This document shows, piece by piece, positions 50,149 to 59,323 of a stretch of DNA of 64,000 nucleotides. This DNA is from Microbacterium sp. HD4P20 (GTDB lineage: Bacteria; Actinomycetota; Actinomycetes; Actinomycetales; Microbacteriaceae). Position 1 is the first letter of the stretch; every line of letters begins with the position of its first letter. The translations under genes were made by a program, and so were the position numbers. The stretch covers positions 248,001-312,000 of the forward strand of contig NZ_JAHZQZ020000011.1 in the NCBI RefSeq assembly GCF_019449275.2, written 5' to 3'. Below the pieces are notes generated by a model. It searched no databases. It saw nothing but the letters and a program-made list of their open reading frames with translations, and was not told where the DNA came from.

Positions 50149-51462
50149 GTGATCGCCATCGTCCAGGTCGCCGGCCGCCTGCTGTGGCGTCACTGGCCGG
50201 TGCTGCTCGCGTGGTACCTGGGCGCCATCCTGGCGCGGTACGCGCTCATCGAGGTGGCGGGGTACGTCGGCGCCTACAGCGCCGTCGCCGGGTCGCTGCT
50301 GCTGCCCCTGGCCATCCTCGCGCGCCTCATCGCCCTCGTCGCGATGTTCCTCGTCCTTCGCGACGGCATGCGGCAGCTCAATGCCATCGCACCGCTCACG
50401 ACCGACCCCGCCGAGCGTAGGCGCGAATTCTTCGACGCGCTGATGACCGGCATCCTCCCGTTCTTCGCGTTCTATGCCGCCTGGGGATACCTGCGCGAGG
50501 ACGCCGACGCCTACATCGCGAGAGTGCTCGAGGTCGACAGCGAGATGGACGCCGTCGCCACCTTCGAAGAGTCTGCACGTGCTGGCGACGGCGCGGTGGG
50601 CGAACTCGGTTTGACTCCGATCACCATCGCCATCGCAGTGGCGGCGTTCGTGCTGCGGTGGCTGTGGAAGCGGTATCGAGGTCGGCTGCCCAAGTGGTCG
50701 GGCGTTCCCGCGACCTACCTGGAAGCCGTGTGGGTCTATTACGCCGTGACGGTTGTATCGATGGCGCTCGGAGCGCTGAACACGTGGGTGTCTTCCCGGC
50801 AGGCGATGGTGTGGCTCGCCGATCTCCGCGAGGTGGTCACAGTCGGGTTCGCGCCGCTCGCGTGGGTGTGGGAGGGGGTCGAGTGGTTGCTGGGGGAGGC
50901 GGGCGGCATCATTCTGCTTCCCGTCGCGTGGTTGACGATCGCCGGCGTCGTCTACGGCCAAGCGGTCGCGCCGCAGGCCGTGCCCACTGACGAGCTCGGT
51001 GGCGAGATCGGTGAGCGGCTGCGCGCTCGCTATCGCTCCCTACCGCAGCGCCTGCGTGCCCGGCTCCGTGACATCTGGAGCGACGTCGTCGGCCGCTTCA
51101 CACCCATCGGGCGCGCATTCGTGCTCATGTGGCGCTCCGGGCCAGTGCTCATCGGCGGCTTCGTGCTCCTGTACACACTGCTGCTCGCCGCGCAGGGCGT
51201 GCTCGGTTGGGGAGTCACACGTCTTGTCGGACCGCATGACCTCTCCAGCTTCTGGCTGGTGTGGGATCAGCTCATCCTGCTCATCGTGCCCGTGCTGATC
51301 GAGCCTGTGCGCATCGCTCTGGTCGCTGGTGGCTACGATGCCGTCATCGGCCGACTGATCGTCCGTCAGGGCGCGACGACGAGCCTCGCGAACTCCGGGA
51401 GCAACCCTCCTGACTCGATGTCCACGACGAACGGCCCTGATGCATCGAGCGGCACCAGGTAG
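50149..51462 (+). CDS. Polytopic membrane protein of unknown function
   Basis: 437 residues with about eight transmembrane segments, starting LLWRHWPVLLAWYLGAILARY. It has a long extracytoplasmic or cytoplasmic loop (about 120-150) and a basic amphipathic stretch RLRARYRSLPQRLRARLRD (near 290). No family is recognised. Its last 32 residues are low-complexity and are encoded over the 3' end of the opposite-strand gene (97-base overlap). It faces three small membrane-anchored genes on the other strand. Confidence 0.78.
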   Translation: MIAIVQVAGRLLWRHWPVLLAWYLGAILARYALIEVAGYVGAYSAVAGSLLLPLAILARLIALVAMFLVLRDGMRQLNAIAPLTTDPAERRREFFDALMTGILPFFAFYAAWGYLREDADAYIARVLEVDSEMDAVATFEESARAGDGAVGELGLTPITIAIAVAAFVLRWLWKRYRGRLPKWSGVPATYLEAVWVYYAVTVVSMALGALNTWVSSRQAMVWLADLREVVTVGFAPLAWVWEGVEWLLGEAGGIILLPVAWLTIAGVVYGQAVAPQAVPTDELGGEIGERLRARYRSLPQRLRARLRDIWSDVVGRFTPIGRAFVLMWRSGPVLIGGFVLLYTLLLAAQGVLGWGVTRLVGPHDLSSFWLVWDQLILLIVPVLIEPVRIALVAGGYDAVIGRLIVRQGATTSLANSGSNPPDSMSTTNGPDASSGTR

Positions 51463-51881
51463 TCGACATCCAGGGTGTAGGGCGTCGTCGCATCGGCGAT
51501 ACAGGAGGTCGGGCGCTCTACGTCCCAACTTCGGTCGAGTTCGTAGGAGGCCGAATTCCACTGGCGCTGAAGCCCCTCGAGCTCCCGCAGCGGCGGCTCG
51601 AAGCACTGGATTGCCGGATCGCCCGGGTCGACCCGCACGCGGACCGACACGACCCGTGTGCCCGACGGTGCCAGCGAATGCTCCGTGAACTCCGCGGTTG
51701 CCGGGCCTATCGTCGCCTCACCGTAGGCAGCGGATTCGCCCGCTTGGACCATGATGGGGATGCTGGCGCGACCGCTGTAGTAGCTTGACCATTCATTCCA
51801 ACCGACTGCGGCAGCCGTCGCCGGTACGAGAAGCACCAGTACACCCAGCGCCGCTGCGTTCGCACGCCACCAGCCAGTCAA
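51366..51881 (-). CDS. Membrane-anchored protein of unknown function (third of a set)
   Basis: 171 residues. One N-terminal hydrophobic helix (about 8-27) is followed by an extracytoplasmic beta-rich domain containing two Cys (CFEPP and SCIAD) that could form a disulfide. The start is uncertain. TTG 51881 overlaps the upstream stop (TTGA), and another TTG lies 12 bases earlier; no ATG or GTG is near. The 3' end overlaps the convergent polytopic gene by 97 bases. No family is recognised. Confidence 0.6.
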   Translation of the reverse strand: MTGWWRANAAALGVLVLLVPATAAAVGWNEWSSYYSGRASIPIMVQAGESAAYGEATIGPATAEFTEHSLAPSGTRVVSVRVRVDPGDPAIQCFEPPLRELEGLQRQWNSASYELDRSWDVERPTSCIADATTPYTLDVDYLVPLDASGPFVVDIESGGLLPEFARLVVAP

Positions 51882-52444
51882 GGCGTCGTCCAACCCGTCG
51901 CAGCCAGCTCCACGTCGTCGACCTGACGCACATCCTCCAGGTCGAATTCCACGAGGATCACGGAATCGAGTCGGGTATCGCCGTTGATTGCGAATTCCAG
52001 TACCGCCGCGCCTTCGGCGAGACCCTTCGGAAGCTCGAATGCCACACTTCCGGCGCGCGAGATTCCGGCAGACAGGCCTTGACGCCGGAGGGAATCGGGC
52101 CGTTCGCTCGCGCCGTACCGGACCCCGTCGATGACGAGTTCGGCGTGATTGAACAGGACGCCGAACTCTGACACCACGGATGCTGCGTCCAGCTCGACCA
52201 CGAGCCAGTTGCCCCCGGCCGACCAGCTGCCGGCGCTCACAGACGGCGTTCGACGGAGTTCGGTGACGGTGACCTGGATGTTGCGTCCCGTCGCTTCTGT
52301 TCCCAGCGCGGCATTCACGGCGAAGGGCTCGACGAGCTTGTCTTCGCCAGGTGTGACGAGTGCCACGAACCACGCCGCAACGACGAGAGCGGTGCCGATC
52401 GCCCAGGTCGCCCATCGCGGCACCGGCCGTTCACCCCTCCGCAT
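51878..52444 (-). CDS. Membrane-anchored DUF4352-like protein (second of a set)
   Basis: 188 residues with an N-terminal helix (about 15-33) and one extracytoplasmic immunoglobulin-like domain. The order VTVTELRRTP, WLVVELDAASV, FGVLFNHAELVIDGVRY, SVAFELPKGL recalls DUF4352/telokin-like domains. ATG 52444 is chosen because AGGAG lies just upstream; ATG 52474 would add ten residues and increase the overlap with the preceding gene. It overlaps both neighbours by a few bases, so the three genes form one translationally coupled operon. Confidence 0.7.
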   Translation of the reverse strand: MRRGERPVPRWATWAIGTALVVAAWFVALVTPGEDKLVEPFAVNAALGTEATGRNIQVTVTELRRTPSVSAGSWSAGGNWLVVELDAASVVSEFGVLFNHAELVIDGVRYGASERPDSLRRQGLSAGISRAGSVAFELPKGLAEGAAVLEFAINGDTRLDSVILVEFDLEDVRQVDDVELAATGWTTP

Positions 52445-53087
52445 CGGCTCCTGCTCCCAGATCCTCGACCTCAACGCGCACTACTGAGTGTGCGACGTGG
52501 TTGTCCCACCACTGTTCATCCAGGACGACGGAGCCGGTGATGAGGGTGGTGTCGTAAAGAGTGACTTCAATGCTGTCGGTCTCGGAAAAGCGGTCGGCAT
52601 CGACAGGCCATGCGAAGACGACGGTTGCCGGTACGCCCGGCTGGAGGAACGGAGTCCACGTGCCGTCGTCGAGGCGCGCCGACGCGTCGCGGCTTCCTCG
52701 CTCGATGCCGGGGATCGAGAACGAGTGGGCGACCCCGTAGATGCCGGTGGCGCTCACCGGCTGCGTCCAGGTGTTCTCGACATCGGCGATCAGGGCCAGC
52801 ACACGCTCCCCTTCTTCCACATCGACGCCCGCATCGGAGAGTTCATCGATGAGCACCGCGCGCTGGACCGTGAACGACCGCTGATCGGTCACATGAGCCT
52901 CGCCCGGCTCGAGCCGTTCGAGCTCGGGCGGAGCCGCGGTCGCGAGGCCGCCGAAAGCCGCCGTCGCGGCGAGGAACGCGGCCGTCGCGATGCCCGCGAA
53001 CCAGCGTGTCGGCACCCGGTCGGTCGCCGCGCGGACCCACTCGAAGCGGCGCCGGGGCACGGGCGCGGCGTCGGGGGACTCGGACAC
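52431..53087 (-). CDS. Membrane-anchored DUF4352-like protein (first of a set)
   Basis: 218 residues. A cytoplasmic N-terminus (about 1-28) and a transmembrane helix (about 29-50, FAGIATAAFLAATAAFGGLA) precede an extracytoplasmic beta-domain (ERVLALIADVENTWTQPVSATG, GVPATVVFAWPVDADRF, SIEVTLYDTTLITGSVVL). GTG 53087 is chosen because TAGGCT lies exactly six bases upstream; GTG 53093 would fall inside the predicted spacer. It leads a three-gene operon and is divergent from putA. Confidence 0.7.
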   Translation of the reverse strand: MSESPDAAPVPRRRFEWVRAATDRVPTRWFAGIATAAFLAATAAFGGLATAAPPELERLEPGEAHVTDQRSFTVQRAVLIDELSDAGVDVEEGERVLALIADVENTWTQPVSATGIYGVAHSFSIPGIERGSRDASARLDDGTWTPFLQPGVPATVVFAWPVDADRFSETDSIEVTLYDTTLITGSVVLDEQWWDNHVAHSVVRVEVEDLGAGADAEG

Positions 53088-53093
53088 GAGCAC

Positions 53094-53099
53094 AGCCTA
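53094..53099 (-). promoter_or_regulatory. Leaderless -10 box of the DUF4352-like operon
   Basis: TAGGCT on the minus strand, six bases before GTG 53087. It decides the start. Confidence 0.5.
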
Positions 53100-53145
53100 C
53101 GGCGAGTTGCCCCCGGCATCCGGAATTCGTACCGTCCCGAGACCT

Positions 53146-53151
53146 TAGGCT
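53146..53151 (+). promoter_or_regulatory. Leaderless -10 box of putA
   Basis: TAGGCT six bases before ATG 53158. It is divergent from the TAGGCT at 53094, with 46 bases between the two boxes. Confidence 0.55.
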
Positions 53152-53157
53152 GATGGC

Positions 53158-56100
53158 ATGGTGACCGACCCTGACCAGGGGGACACCGACCGTCCGGCCC
53201 CCGACGACGATCTCGCCGACCGTGCCGTGGCTCTGGCGCAGCGGTGGATCACCGAGAGCGCCGAGGTCGACGTGGACCCCGCCGCCGAGCGACTGGCCGG
53301 CGTGCTGAAAGACCCGAATGGCCTGCCGTTCACGATCGGGTTCGTCGACGGGGTGATGCGTCCCGAGAGCCTGTCGGCCGCGGCATCCCAGTTGAACCGC
53401 ATCGCTCCCCTCGTGCCGGAGTTCCTGCCGTGGTACCTGCGGGGTGCCGTGCGCGTGGGCGGAACGGTCGCCCGGATGCTGCCGACACCCGTCGTGCCCA
53501 TCGCACGGCGCGTGCTGCGCGAGATGGTCGGGCACCTCGTGGTCGACGCTCGCCCCGAGAAGCTCGGACCGGCCATCGCCGCCATCCGCGAGAGCGGCGC
53601 GCGGCTCAACCTCAACCTGCTCGGTGAGGCCGTGCTCGGCGAGCAGGAGGCGCTGCGCCGGCTCGACGGCATCCACGAACTCATCCGGCGCCCGGATGTC
53701 GACTACGTCTCGGTCAAGGTCTCGGCGATCGCGAGCCACATCTCGATGTGGGCCTTCGACGAGGTGGTCGACAGGGTTGTCGAGCGGCTGCTGCCGCTGT
53801 ACCTCTCGGCGGCGAGCGATGACACCTTCATCAACCTCGACATGGAGGAGTACCGCGACCTCGACCTCACGATCGCCGTCTTCACCAAGATCCTCGAAGA
53901 TCCGCGGCTGCGCGGGCTCGAAGCGGGCATTGTGCTGCAGGCCTACCTGCCCGACGCGCTGCCCGCGCTGCAAGAACTCACGGCGTGGGCGCGGATGCGC
54001 GTCGAGGCAGGCGGGGCGCGCATCAAGGTGCGGCTGGTGAAGGGCGCGAACCTCGCGATGGAGCGGGTGGATGCCGTCATGCACGGCTGGTCGCTCGCGA
54101 CCTACGACGCCAAGGTGGACTCCGACGCCAACTACGTGCGGTGCCTCGAGTGGGCGCTTCGGCCCGAGAACACCGCGGCGGTGCGCATCGGCGTGGCCGG
54201 TCACAACCTGTTCGACATCGCGTACGCGTGGCTGCTCGCCGAGCGCACCGGCGTGCGGCCGGATGTCGAGTTCGAGATGCTGCTAGGGATGGCGCAGGGC
54301 CAGGTCGCCGCGGTGTCGCGCGAGGTCGGGCACGTGCTGCTGTACGTCCCCGTCGTACGACCCGACGAGTTCGACGTCGCCATCAGCTACCTCGTGCGGC
54401 GCCTGGAAGAGAACGCCTCGAGCGAGAACTTCCTCTCGGCGGCCTTCGACCTCGCCGACGACCCCGCGATGTTCGAACGCGAGCGCGACCGCTTCCTCGC
54501 GTCGCTGGCACGCGCTGCAGACACGGCGCTGCCGATCGGCCCCCGCCGCGCGCAGGACCGCACCGTGGAACCCGGGGATTCGCCCCGCGCCCGCGCGCGA
54601 CTTCTGCGTGGCGCAGCCGCCCCAGGAGAGGACGCCGGACTGACGCAGGCGGTGATGGGGATCGCCCGCTCGGCGGCCGCCGCCGAATCCGGCGCCGACA
54701 CCGCACCGATCGCGCCATATGCGCAGGAGCAGGTCTTCGGCGGCGAGGCGTACGTCGAGACCGCTGTGTTCTCGCCGCGCCAGACGGCGTCCCGCAGCGC
54801 GGGCGCGCCCGGCTTCCGCAACACCGCCGACACCGACCCGGCCCTTCCCGCCAATCGGGCCTGGGCGCGCGACATCCTGTCTCGCATCGACGTGTCGGGC
54901 GCGGGCGACGCGACCATCGCGACCGCACGCGTGACCGGCGAGGGCGAGTTGCTGCAGATCGTGGAGCGGGTGAAGGATGCCGCGGCGGCATGGGGCGCGG
55001 AGCCCGCGGCCGATCGCGCCGCGGTGCTGGCCGAAGCCGCGCACGCCCTCGAGTCCCGACGCGGAGAGCTGATCGAGGTCGCCGCCTCCGAGACCGGCAA
55101 GGTGTTCGCCGAAGCCGACGTCGAGGTGAGCGAGGCCGTGGACTTCGCGAACTACTACGCCGCGACCGCCCGCGAACTCGACCGCGTGAGCGGTGCGGTG
55201 TTCGAGCCGGCGCGGCTCACGGTGGTCGCGCCGCCGTGGAACTTTCCCATCGCCATCCCCGCCGGCGGGGTGCTCGCCGCGCTCGCCGCCGGGTCGGGCG
55301 TCGTCTTCAAGCCCGCCCCGCAGGCCCGGCGCTGCGCAGCCGTGGTCGCCGAGGCGCTGTGGCAGGCGGGAGTGCCGCGTGACGTGCTCGCGCTCGTCGA
55401 CATCGACGAGAACGGTCTCGGGCAGACGCTCATCTCGCACCCGGCGGTGGACCGCGTCATCCTCACCGGCTCGTGGGAGACTGCGGCCCTGTTCCGGTCA
55501 TGGCGCCCCGACCTGCCCCTGCTGGCCGAGACCAGCGGCAAGAACGCGATGATCGTCATGCCGTCGGCCGATCTCGACCTCGCCGCGGCCGACGTGATCA
55601 AGAGCGCATTCGGCCACGCCGGGCAGAAGTGCTCCGCGGCCTCGCTGGCGATCCTCGTCGGGCCGGTGGGGCACTCGCGCAGGTTCGCGCGTCAGCTCAT
55701 CGACGCGGCCACGTCGCTGCGGATCGGCCCGCCGTCCGACCCGCTCGCCGAGATCGGACCCGTGATCGAGCCCCCGCGCGGGAAGCTGGAGTGGGCGCTG
55801 ACGACCCTCGACGAGGGGGAGCGGTGGCTGGTCGAACCGCGTCGACTGGACGCCGACCCGGAACTTGCCGGACGAATGTGGTCTCCGGGTATCCGCACCG
55901 GCGTCCAGCCCGGCTCGCGTTTCCACTACGAGGAGTTCTTCGGACCGGTGCTGGGCGTCATGCACGCTTCGTCCCTCTCTCACGCGATCGAGCTGCAGAA
56001 CGCCGTGGCCTACGGACTGACGGCGGGCCTGTACACCCAGAACCCGGAGGATCTCTCGCTGTGGCTCGACCGCGTCGAGGCCGGCAACCTCTACGTCAAC

Positions 56101-56913
56101 CGGGGCATCACGGGCGCCGTCGTGCAGCGGCAGCCGTTCGGGGGCTGGAAGCGATCCTCGGTGGGCCCGGGCACGAAGGCCGGCGGACCGAACTACCTCG
56201 TCGGCCTCGGTCGCTGGCGGGCCACCTCCGGCGCGCCGGCCTCGGCGACGCTCCACCTGCGGGGTCTGGATTCGCGGATCGCCGCGATCATCGAGGCCGC
56301 GCAGCCGTCGCTGGACTACGAGGCGTTCGAGTGGCTGCGTCGCGGCGCCCTGTCGGACGCGATCGCATGGGATCGCGAGTTCGGTCAGGTCAAGGATGTG
56401 TCAGGGCTCGGCATCGAGCGCAACCTCTTCCGCTACCGACCGGTTCCCTCGGTGGGGCTGCGGGCCTCCGGCGACGCGACCTGGCACGCGGTGCTGCGGA
56501 CAGTCGTCGCCGGCGTGCGTGCCGGTTCGGCGCTGACACTGAGCGCGCCGGTCGGACTGCCGGCGGCAGTGCGCCGTGTGCTGAGCGATCTCAGGGTCGA
56601 CGTGTATGTCGAGACCGACCTGCAGTGGCTCGAGCGGATCACCGCGACGGATGCCGGCGTCCTCGCCGCCGCAGCGGATGATGTCCCCGCGCGACCGACG
56701 CGCGTGCGGCTGATCGGATCAGCCGAGTCGGTCGCCGAGCTGCACGGGCTGCTCGCGCGCGCCGTCGATGGTGACCCCGACCTGGCCGTCTACGACAACG
56801 AGGTGACCACCGCGGGACGCTTGGAGCTGCTGCCGTTCCTGCGCGAGCAGTCGGTGACGATCACCGCCCACCGCTTCGGCAACCCGGACCCGTGGTCGGG
56901 GGCCGTGATCTGA
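53158..56913 (+). CDS. putA: Bifunctional proline dehydrogenase / glutamate semialdehyde dehydrogenase
   Basis: 1251 residues. The proline dehydrogenase (beta/alpha)8 barrel (about 100-440; VDYVSVKVSAIASH, IKVRLVKGANLAMER, LLYVPVVRP) oxidises proline to P5C with FAD. The aldehyde dehydrogenase domain (about 560-1020; VVAPPWNFPIAIPAGG, catalytic Glu in LAETSGKN near 792, catalytic Cys in GHAGQKCSAAS near 825) makes glutamate. A C-terminal about 200-residue domain is typical of longer PutA proteins and probably covers the channelling cavity. There is no N-terminal ribbon-helix-helix, so this PutA is not a DNA-binding repressor. It is leaderless and monocistronic. Confidence 0.95.
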   Translation: MVTDPDQGDTDRPAPDDDLADRAVALAQRWITESAEVDVDPAAERLAGVLKDPNGLPFTIGFVDGVMRPESLSAAASQLNRIAPLVPEFLPWYLRGAVRVGGTVARMLPTPVVPIARRVLREMVGHLVVDARPEKLGPAIAAIRESGARLNLNLLGEAVLGEQEALRRLDGIHELIRRPDVDYVSVKVSAIASHISMWAFDEVVDRVVERLLPLYLSAASDDTFINLDMEEYRDLDLTIAVFTKILEDPRLRGLEAGIVLQAYLPDALPALQELTAWARMRVEAGGARIKVRLVKGANLAMERVDAVMHGWSLATYDAKVDSDANYVRCLEWALRPENTAAVRIGVAGHNLFDIAYAWLLAERTGVRPDVEFEMLLGMAQGQVAAVSREVGHVLLYVPVVRPDEFDVAISYLVRRLEENASSENFLSAAFDLADDPAMFERERDRFLASLARAADTALPIGPRRAQDRTVEPGDSPRARARLLRGAAAPGEDAGLTQAVMGIARSAAAAESGADTAPIAPYAQEQVFGGEAYVETAVFSPRQTASRSAGAPGFRNTADTDPALPANRAWARDILSRIDVSGAGDATIATARVTGEGELLQIVERVKDAAAAWGAEPAADRAAVLAEAAHALESRRGELIEVAASETGKVFAEADVEVSEAVDFANYYAATARELDRVSGAVFEPARLTVVAPPWNFPIAIPAGGVLAALAAGSGVVFKPAPQARRCAAVVAEALWQAGVPRDVLALVDIDENGLGQTLISHPAVDRVILTGSWETAALFRSWRPDLPLLAETSGKNAMIVMPSADLDLAAADVIKSAFGHAGQKCSAASLAILVGPVGHSRRFARQLIDAATSLRIGPPSDPLAEIGPVIEPPRGKLEWALTTLDEGERWLVEPRRLDADPELAGRMWSPGIRTGVQPGSRFHYEEFFGPVLGVMHASSLSHAIELQNAVAYGLTAGLYTQNPEDLSLWLDRVEAGNLYVNRGITGAVVQRQPFGGWKRSSVGPGTKAGGPNYLVGLGRWRATSGAPASATLHLRGLDSRIAAIIEAAQPSLDYEAFEWLRRGALSDAIAWDREFGQVKDVSGLGIERNLFRYRPVPSVGLRASGDATWHAVLRTVVAGVRAGSALTLSAPVGLPAAVRRVLSDLRVDVYVETDLQWLERITATDAGVLAAAADDVPARPTRVRLIGSAESVAELHGLLARAVDGDPDLAVYDNEVTTAGRLELLPFLREQSVTITAHRFGNPDPWSGAVI

Positions 56914-56917
56914 CGGG

Positions 56918-56933
56918 CACAACGTTGTAGGCT
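56918..56933 (+). promoter_or_regulatory. LacI operator 1 and -10 box
   Basis: CACAACGTTGTA (56918-56929) overlaps TAGGCT (56928-56933), the predicted -10 of the first lacI-type gene. This implies autoregulation. Confidence 0.65.
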
Positions 56934-56977
56934 CGGCTCGTCACCTCACGGTGTCAGCTGTGGACAGGGGAGTTGCG

Positions 56978-57982
56978 ATGCCGGCGACGTTGCACGACGT
57001 GGCGCGACTGGCCAAAGTCTCTATCAAGACGGTCTCGAACGTCGTCAACGACCATCCGGGCGCCAGCGACGAGACCCGAGAACGCGTCCGCCGGGCCATC
57101 GCGGAGCTGGACTATCAACCGAACCTCTCTGCTCGTACTCTTCGATCGGGTCGCAGCGGTGTGATCGGGCTCGTCGTCCCCGAGCTGAGCCTGAGCTACT
57201 TCGCTCAGCTTGCCGACGCGGTGATTGCCAGAGCCGACGAACGGGGTCTCGTCGTTCAAGTCGAGCAGACTGGCGGGGACGCCGACCGCGAACTGTCCGT
57301 GCTGTCGAGCCCGCGTATCAAGCTGGCCGATGGCGTACTTTTCGCCCCGCTCGGCATCGCTCAGGGAACGCGCGAAGTGCCGGTGGTGAGGTATCCGCTC
57401 GTCGTCCTCGGCGAGCGCATCTTCGAGGGTTCGATCGACCATGTCGGCATGCGCAACAGCGAGGCGGCGCAGGCCGCGACGCAGGTGCTGCTCGATGCCG
57501 GCCGCCGCCGGATCGCCGTCGTTGGAGCTCACCCGGGAGAGGTTCCGGGGACGGCGACGCTGCGCTTCGAGGGCTATCGGTCCGCGCTCACAGCGGCCGG
57601 ATTGGCGGTGGATGAGCGTCTGGTGCTCGAGGCGCGTCTGTGGCACCAGGCGGACGGCGCTCACGCCATCCGCCGGCTGCTCGAGGCGCGCGTACCGTTC
57701 GACGGTGTCTTCGCGATGAACGACGCGCTCGCCCTCGGTGTGATGCGGGTGCTTCAGCAGGAGGGGGTTCATCTGCCGGACGACGTCGCCGTCATCGGCT
57801 TCGACAATATCGACGAGGGCCAGTACTCCATGCCGAGCCTCACCACGATCGACCCGGGGCGTGATGCCATCGCGCGCACCGCCGTCGATCTGCTCGTGGA
57901 GCGCATCGCCGACCGCGGCGACCGCGTCGATCCACGCGACGTGCGCGTCGAGTTCGAGGTCGTGCGCCGAGAGTCAGCGTGA
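56978..57982 (+). CDS. LacI-family repressor (paralogue 1)
   Basis: 334 residues. The LacI HTH (TLHDVARLAKVSIKTVSNVVND, residues about 4-25) and hinge helix (LSARTLRSGRSG) are followed by a periplasmic-binding-type effector domain (about 58-334). ATG 56978 follows GGGGAG. It is about 60% identical by eye to the repressor at 62678. The two share the recognition-helix core VSIKTVSNV, so they should bind the same DNA. Seven TACAACGTTGTA-type sites in this locus, including one over its own promoter, are the likely targets. The effector sugar is unknown. Confidence 0.92.
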   Translation: MPATLHDVARLAKVSIKTVSNVVNDHPGASDETRERVRRAIAELDYQPNLSARTLRSGRSGVIGLVVPELSLSYFAQLADAVIARADERGLVVQVEQTGGDADRELSVLSSPRIKLADGVLFAPLGIAQGTREVPVVRYPLVVLGERIFEGSIDHVGMRNSEAAQAATQVLLDAGRRRIAVVGAHPGEVPGTATLRFEGYRSALTAAGLAVDERLVLEARLWHQADGAHAIRRLLEARVPFDGVFAMNDALALGVMRVLQQEGVHLPDDVAVIGFDNIDEGQYSMPSLTTIDPGRDAIARTAVDLLVERIADRGDRVDPRDVRVEFEVVRRESA

Positions 57983-58004
57983 CCCGTACTCGGCGCTGCC
58001 GAGG

Positions 58005-59252
58005 TCAGATCACGCGAGCCCGCGCGTGCGACTGGAAGGCATCGGCGACCGGGGTGTGAACGCGCTGGAGGATTCCGTCGCCGTCCTCCTCGAGCGACCA
58101 CAGTCCCATTCGGAGCCGGTAGTCCATGGGCGCTCCCGATCCGTAGCGATATGTCCACTCGACCATGTCGGTGATGCACCACCACGTGTAGCCCACCACG
58201 TCTACGCCCTCATCCCGAAGCTCGTGGACCGCGGTCACGGAATCCGAGAGCCATGCGATGCGCTCCTGGACGGTGCCGGTGTATCCGGTCTCGGTGAGAA
58301 AGACCGGCTTGCCGTACCGGGTGGCGAAGGATGTCAAGACGTCCTTGAGTCCCTCGACGCCCGCGTTGTGGCGGGGGCGCAAATCTCCCGGCCCGCCTCC
58401 GAGAACGACGCCCGCTTCGAACAGCTCCGTGGAGTGCTGCGGGTAGTAGTTCACGCCGATCACATCGGGCTCGGCACGGTTGTCGCGAGCCCACTCGAGG
58501 TCGGATTCTGTGAATCCGTGCCTGAGGAGGTACGGCACGAGCGGATGGCGGTCATCGACGCGACCGGTCACCAGATCCTGAACGATGAAGGCCCGCTCGC
58601 GGAGGTGCTCGTGCGTTTCGGCGTGGGCGAAGAGATCGCCGGCAAACCGGAACGAGGCCTCGACATGGACGAAGTCGGCCGATGGGTCCACGTCGGAGAT
58701 TGCGCCCTGGGTCTGGACGATTCCGCGGGATATTCCGCGCAGCACTGTGACGAAGCCGTCGTCGCCGGTGAGGTACGGCGGCCAGTGTCCGGCTTCACCG
58801 CTGTAGATGACGTTCAGCAGCGGCTCATTGACAGGCGTGTAGTGCGGGATGCGTCCGCGATAGCGATCTGCGACGGCCGCCGCGTACTCTGCGACCCGCT
58901 GGGGATAGTCGCCGGCAGCGAACTCCCGGTCCAGCCAGAGCGGGGTGCCGTAGTGGACGAGGTCGGCGATCAGCGCGACCTCGTTCTCATCGAACCAGTC
59001 GATCACGCGGTCCAGCCATGACCAATCCCACTGCCCGGGTGCCGGGTTGACCCGGTACCACGGAATCCCCCATCGAATCATGCTCGCGCCGGCTTCCCGG
59101 CACAGGTCCAGGTCCAGCTGCCACATGCTGTCGTGCTGCATGAGCGAGTATTCGTCCAGCGCACGCTGGCCGGGGGCGGTCTGGGGGATGAAGGTGTCTT
59201 CGACGCCGAGCGCGAAGCGCAGGCGGCCGTCGCGATACCAGGGGTTTGTCAT
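58005..59252 (-). CDS. Family 1-like glycoside hydrolase
   Basis: 415 residues, slightly short for GH1. The acid/base Glu is in YTPVNEPLLN (near 143) and the nucleophile Glu in FLTETGYTG (near 320). EAGASMIRWGIPWYRVNPAPG is the typical early strand. Likely a cytoplasmic beta-glucosidase or beta-galactosidase acting on the imported oligosaccharide; there is no signal peptide. It is co-directional with and downstream of the binding-protein gene, separated by a stable hairpin, so probably expressed from the same promoter at a lower level. Confidence 0.87.
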   Translation of the reverse strand: MTNPWYRDGRLRFALGVEDTFIPQTAPGQRALDEYSLMQHDSMWQLDLDLCREAGASMIRWGIPWYRVNPAPGQWDWSWLDRVIDWFDENEVALIADLVHYGTPLWLDREFAAGDYPQRVAEYAAAVADRYRGRIPHYTPVNEPLLNVIYSGEAGHWPPYLTGDDGFVTVLRGISRGIVQTQGAISDVDPSADFVHVEASFRFAGDLFAHAETHEHLRERAFIVQDLVTGRVDDRHPLVPYLLRHGFTESDLEWARDNRAEPDVIGVNYYPQHSTELFEAGVVLGGGPGDLRPRHNAGVEGLKDVLTSFATRYGKPVFLTETGYTGTVQERIAWLSDSVTAVHELRDEGVDVVGYTWWCITDMVEWTYRYGSGAPMDYRLRMGLWSLEEDGDGILQRVHTPVADAFQSHARARVI

Positions 59253-59274
59253 GCGTTGTTCTCTCCACGTGAAG

Positions 59275-59310
59275 CCGTCGGTGGCCCGCTCGCGGGCGCG
59301 CCACCGACGG
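59275..59310 (-). terminator. Intercistronic hairpin between binding protein and glycosidase
   Basis: A perfect 11-bp stem CCGTCGGTGGC / GCCACCGACGG (further pairing possible inside the loop) lies 13 bases after the binding-protein stop. It may be a partial terminator or a stabiliser that lets the binding protein be made in excess. Confidence 0.6.
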
Positions 59311-59323
59311 GAGGTGATCAGCG

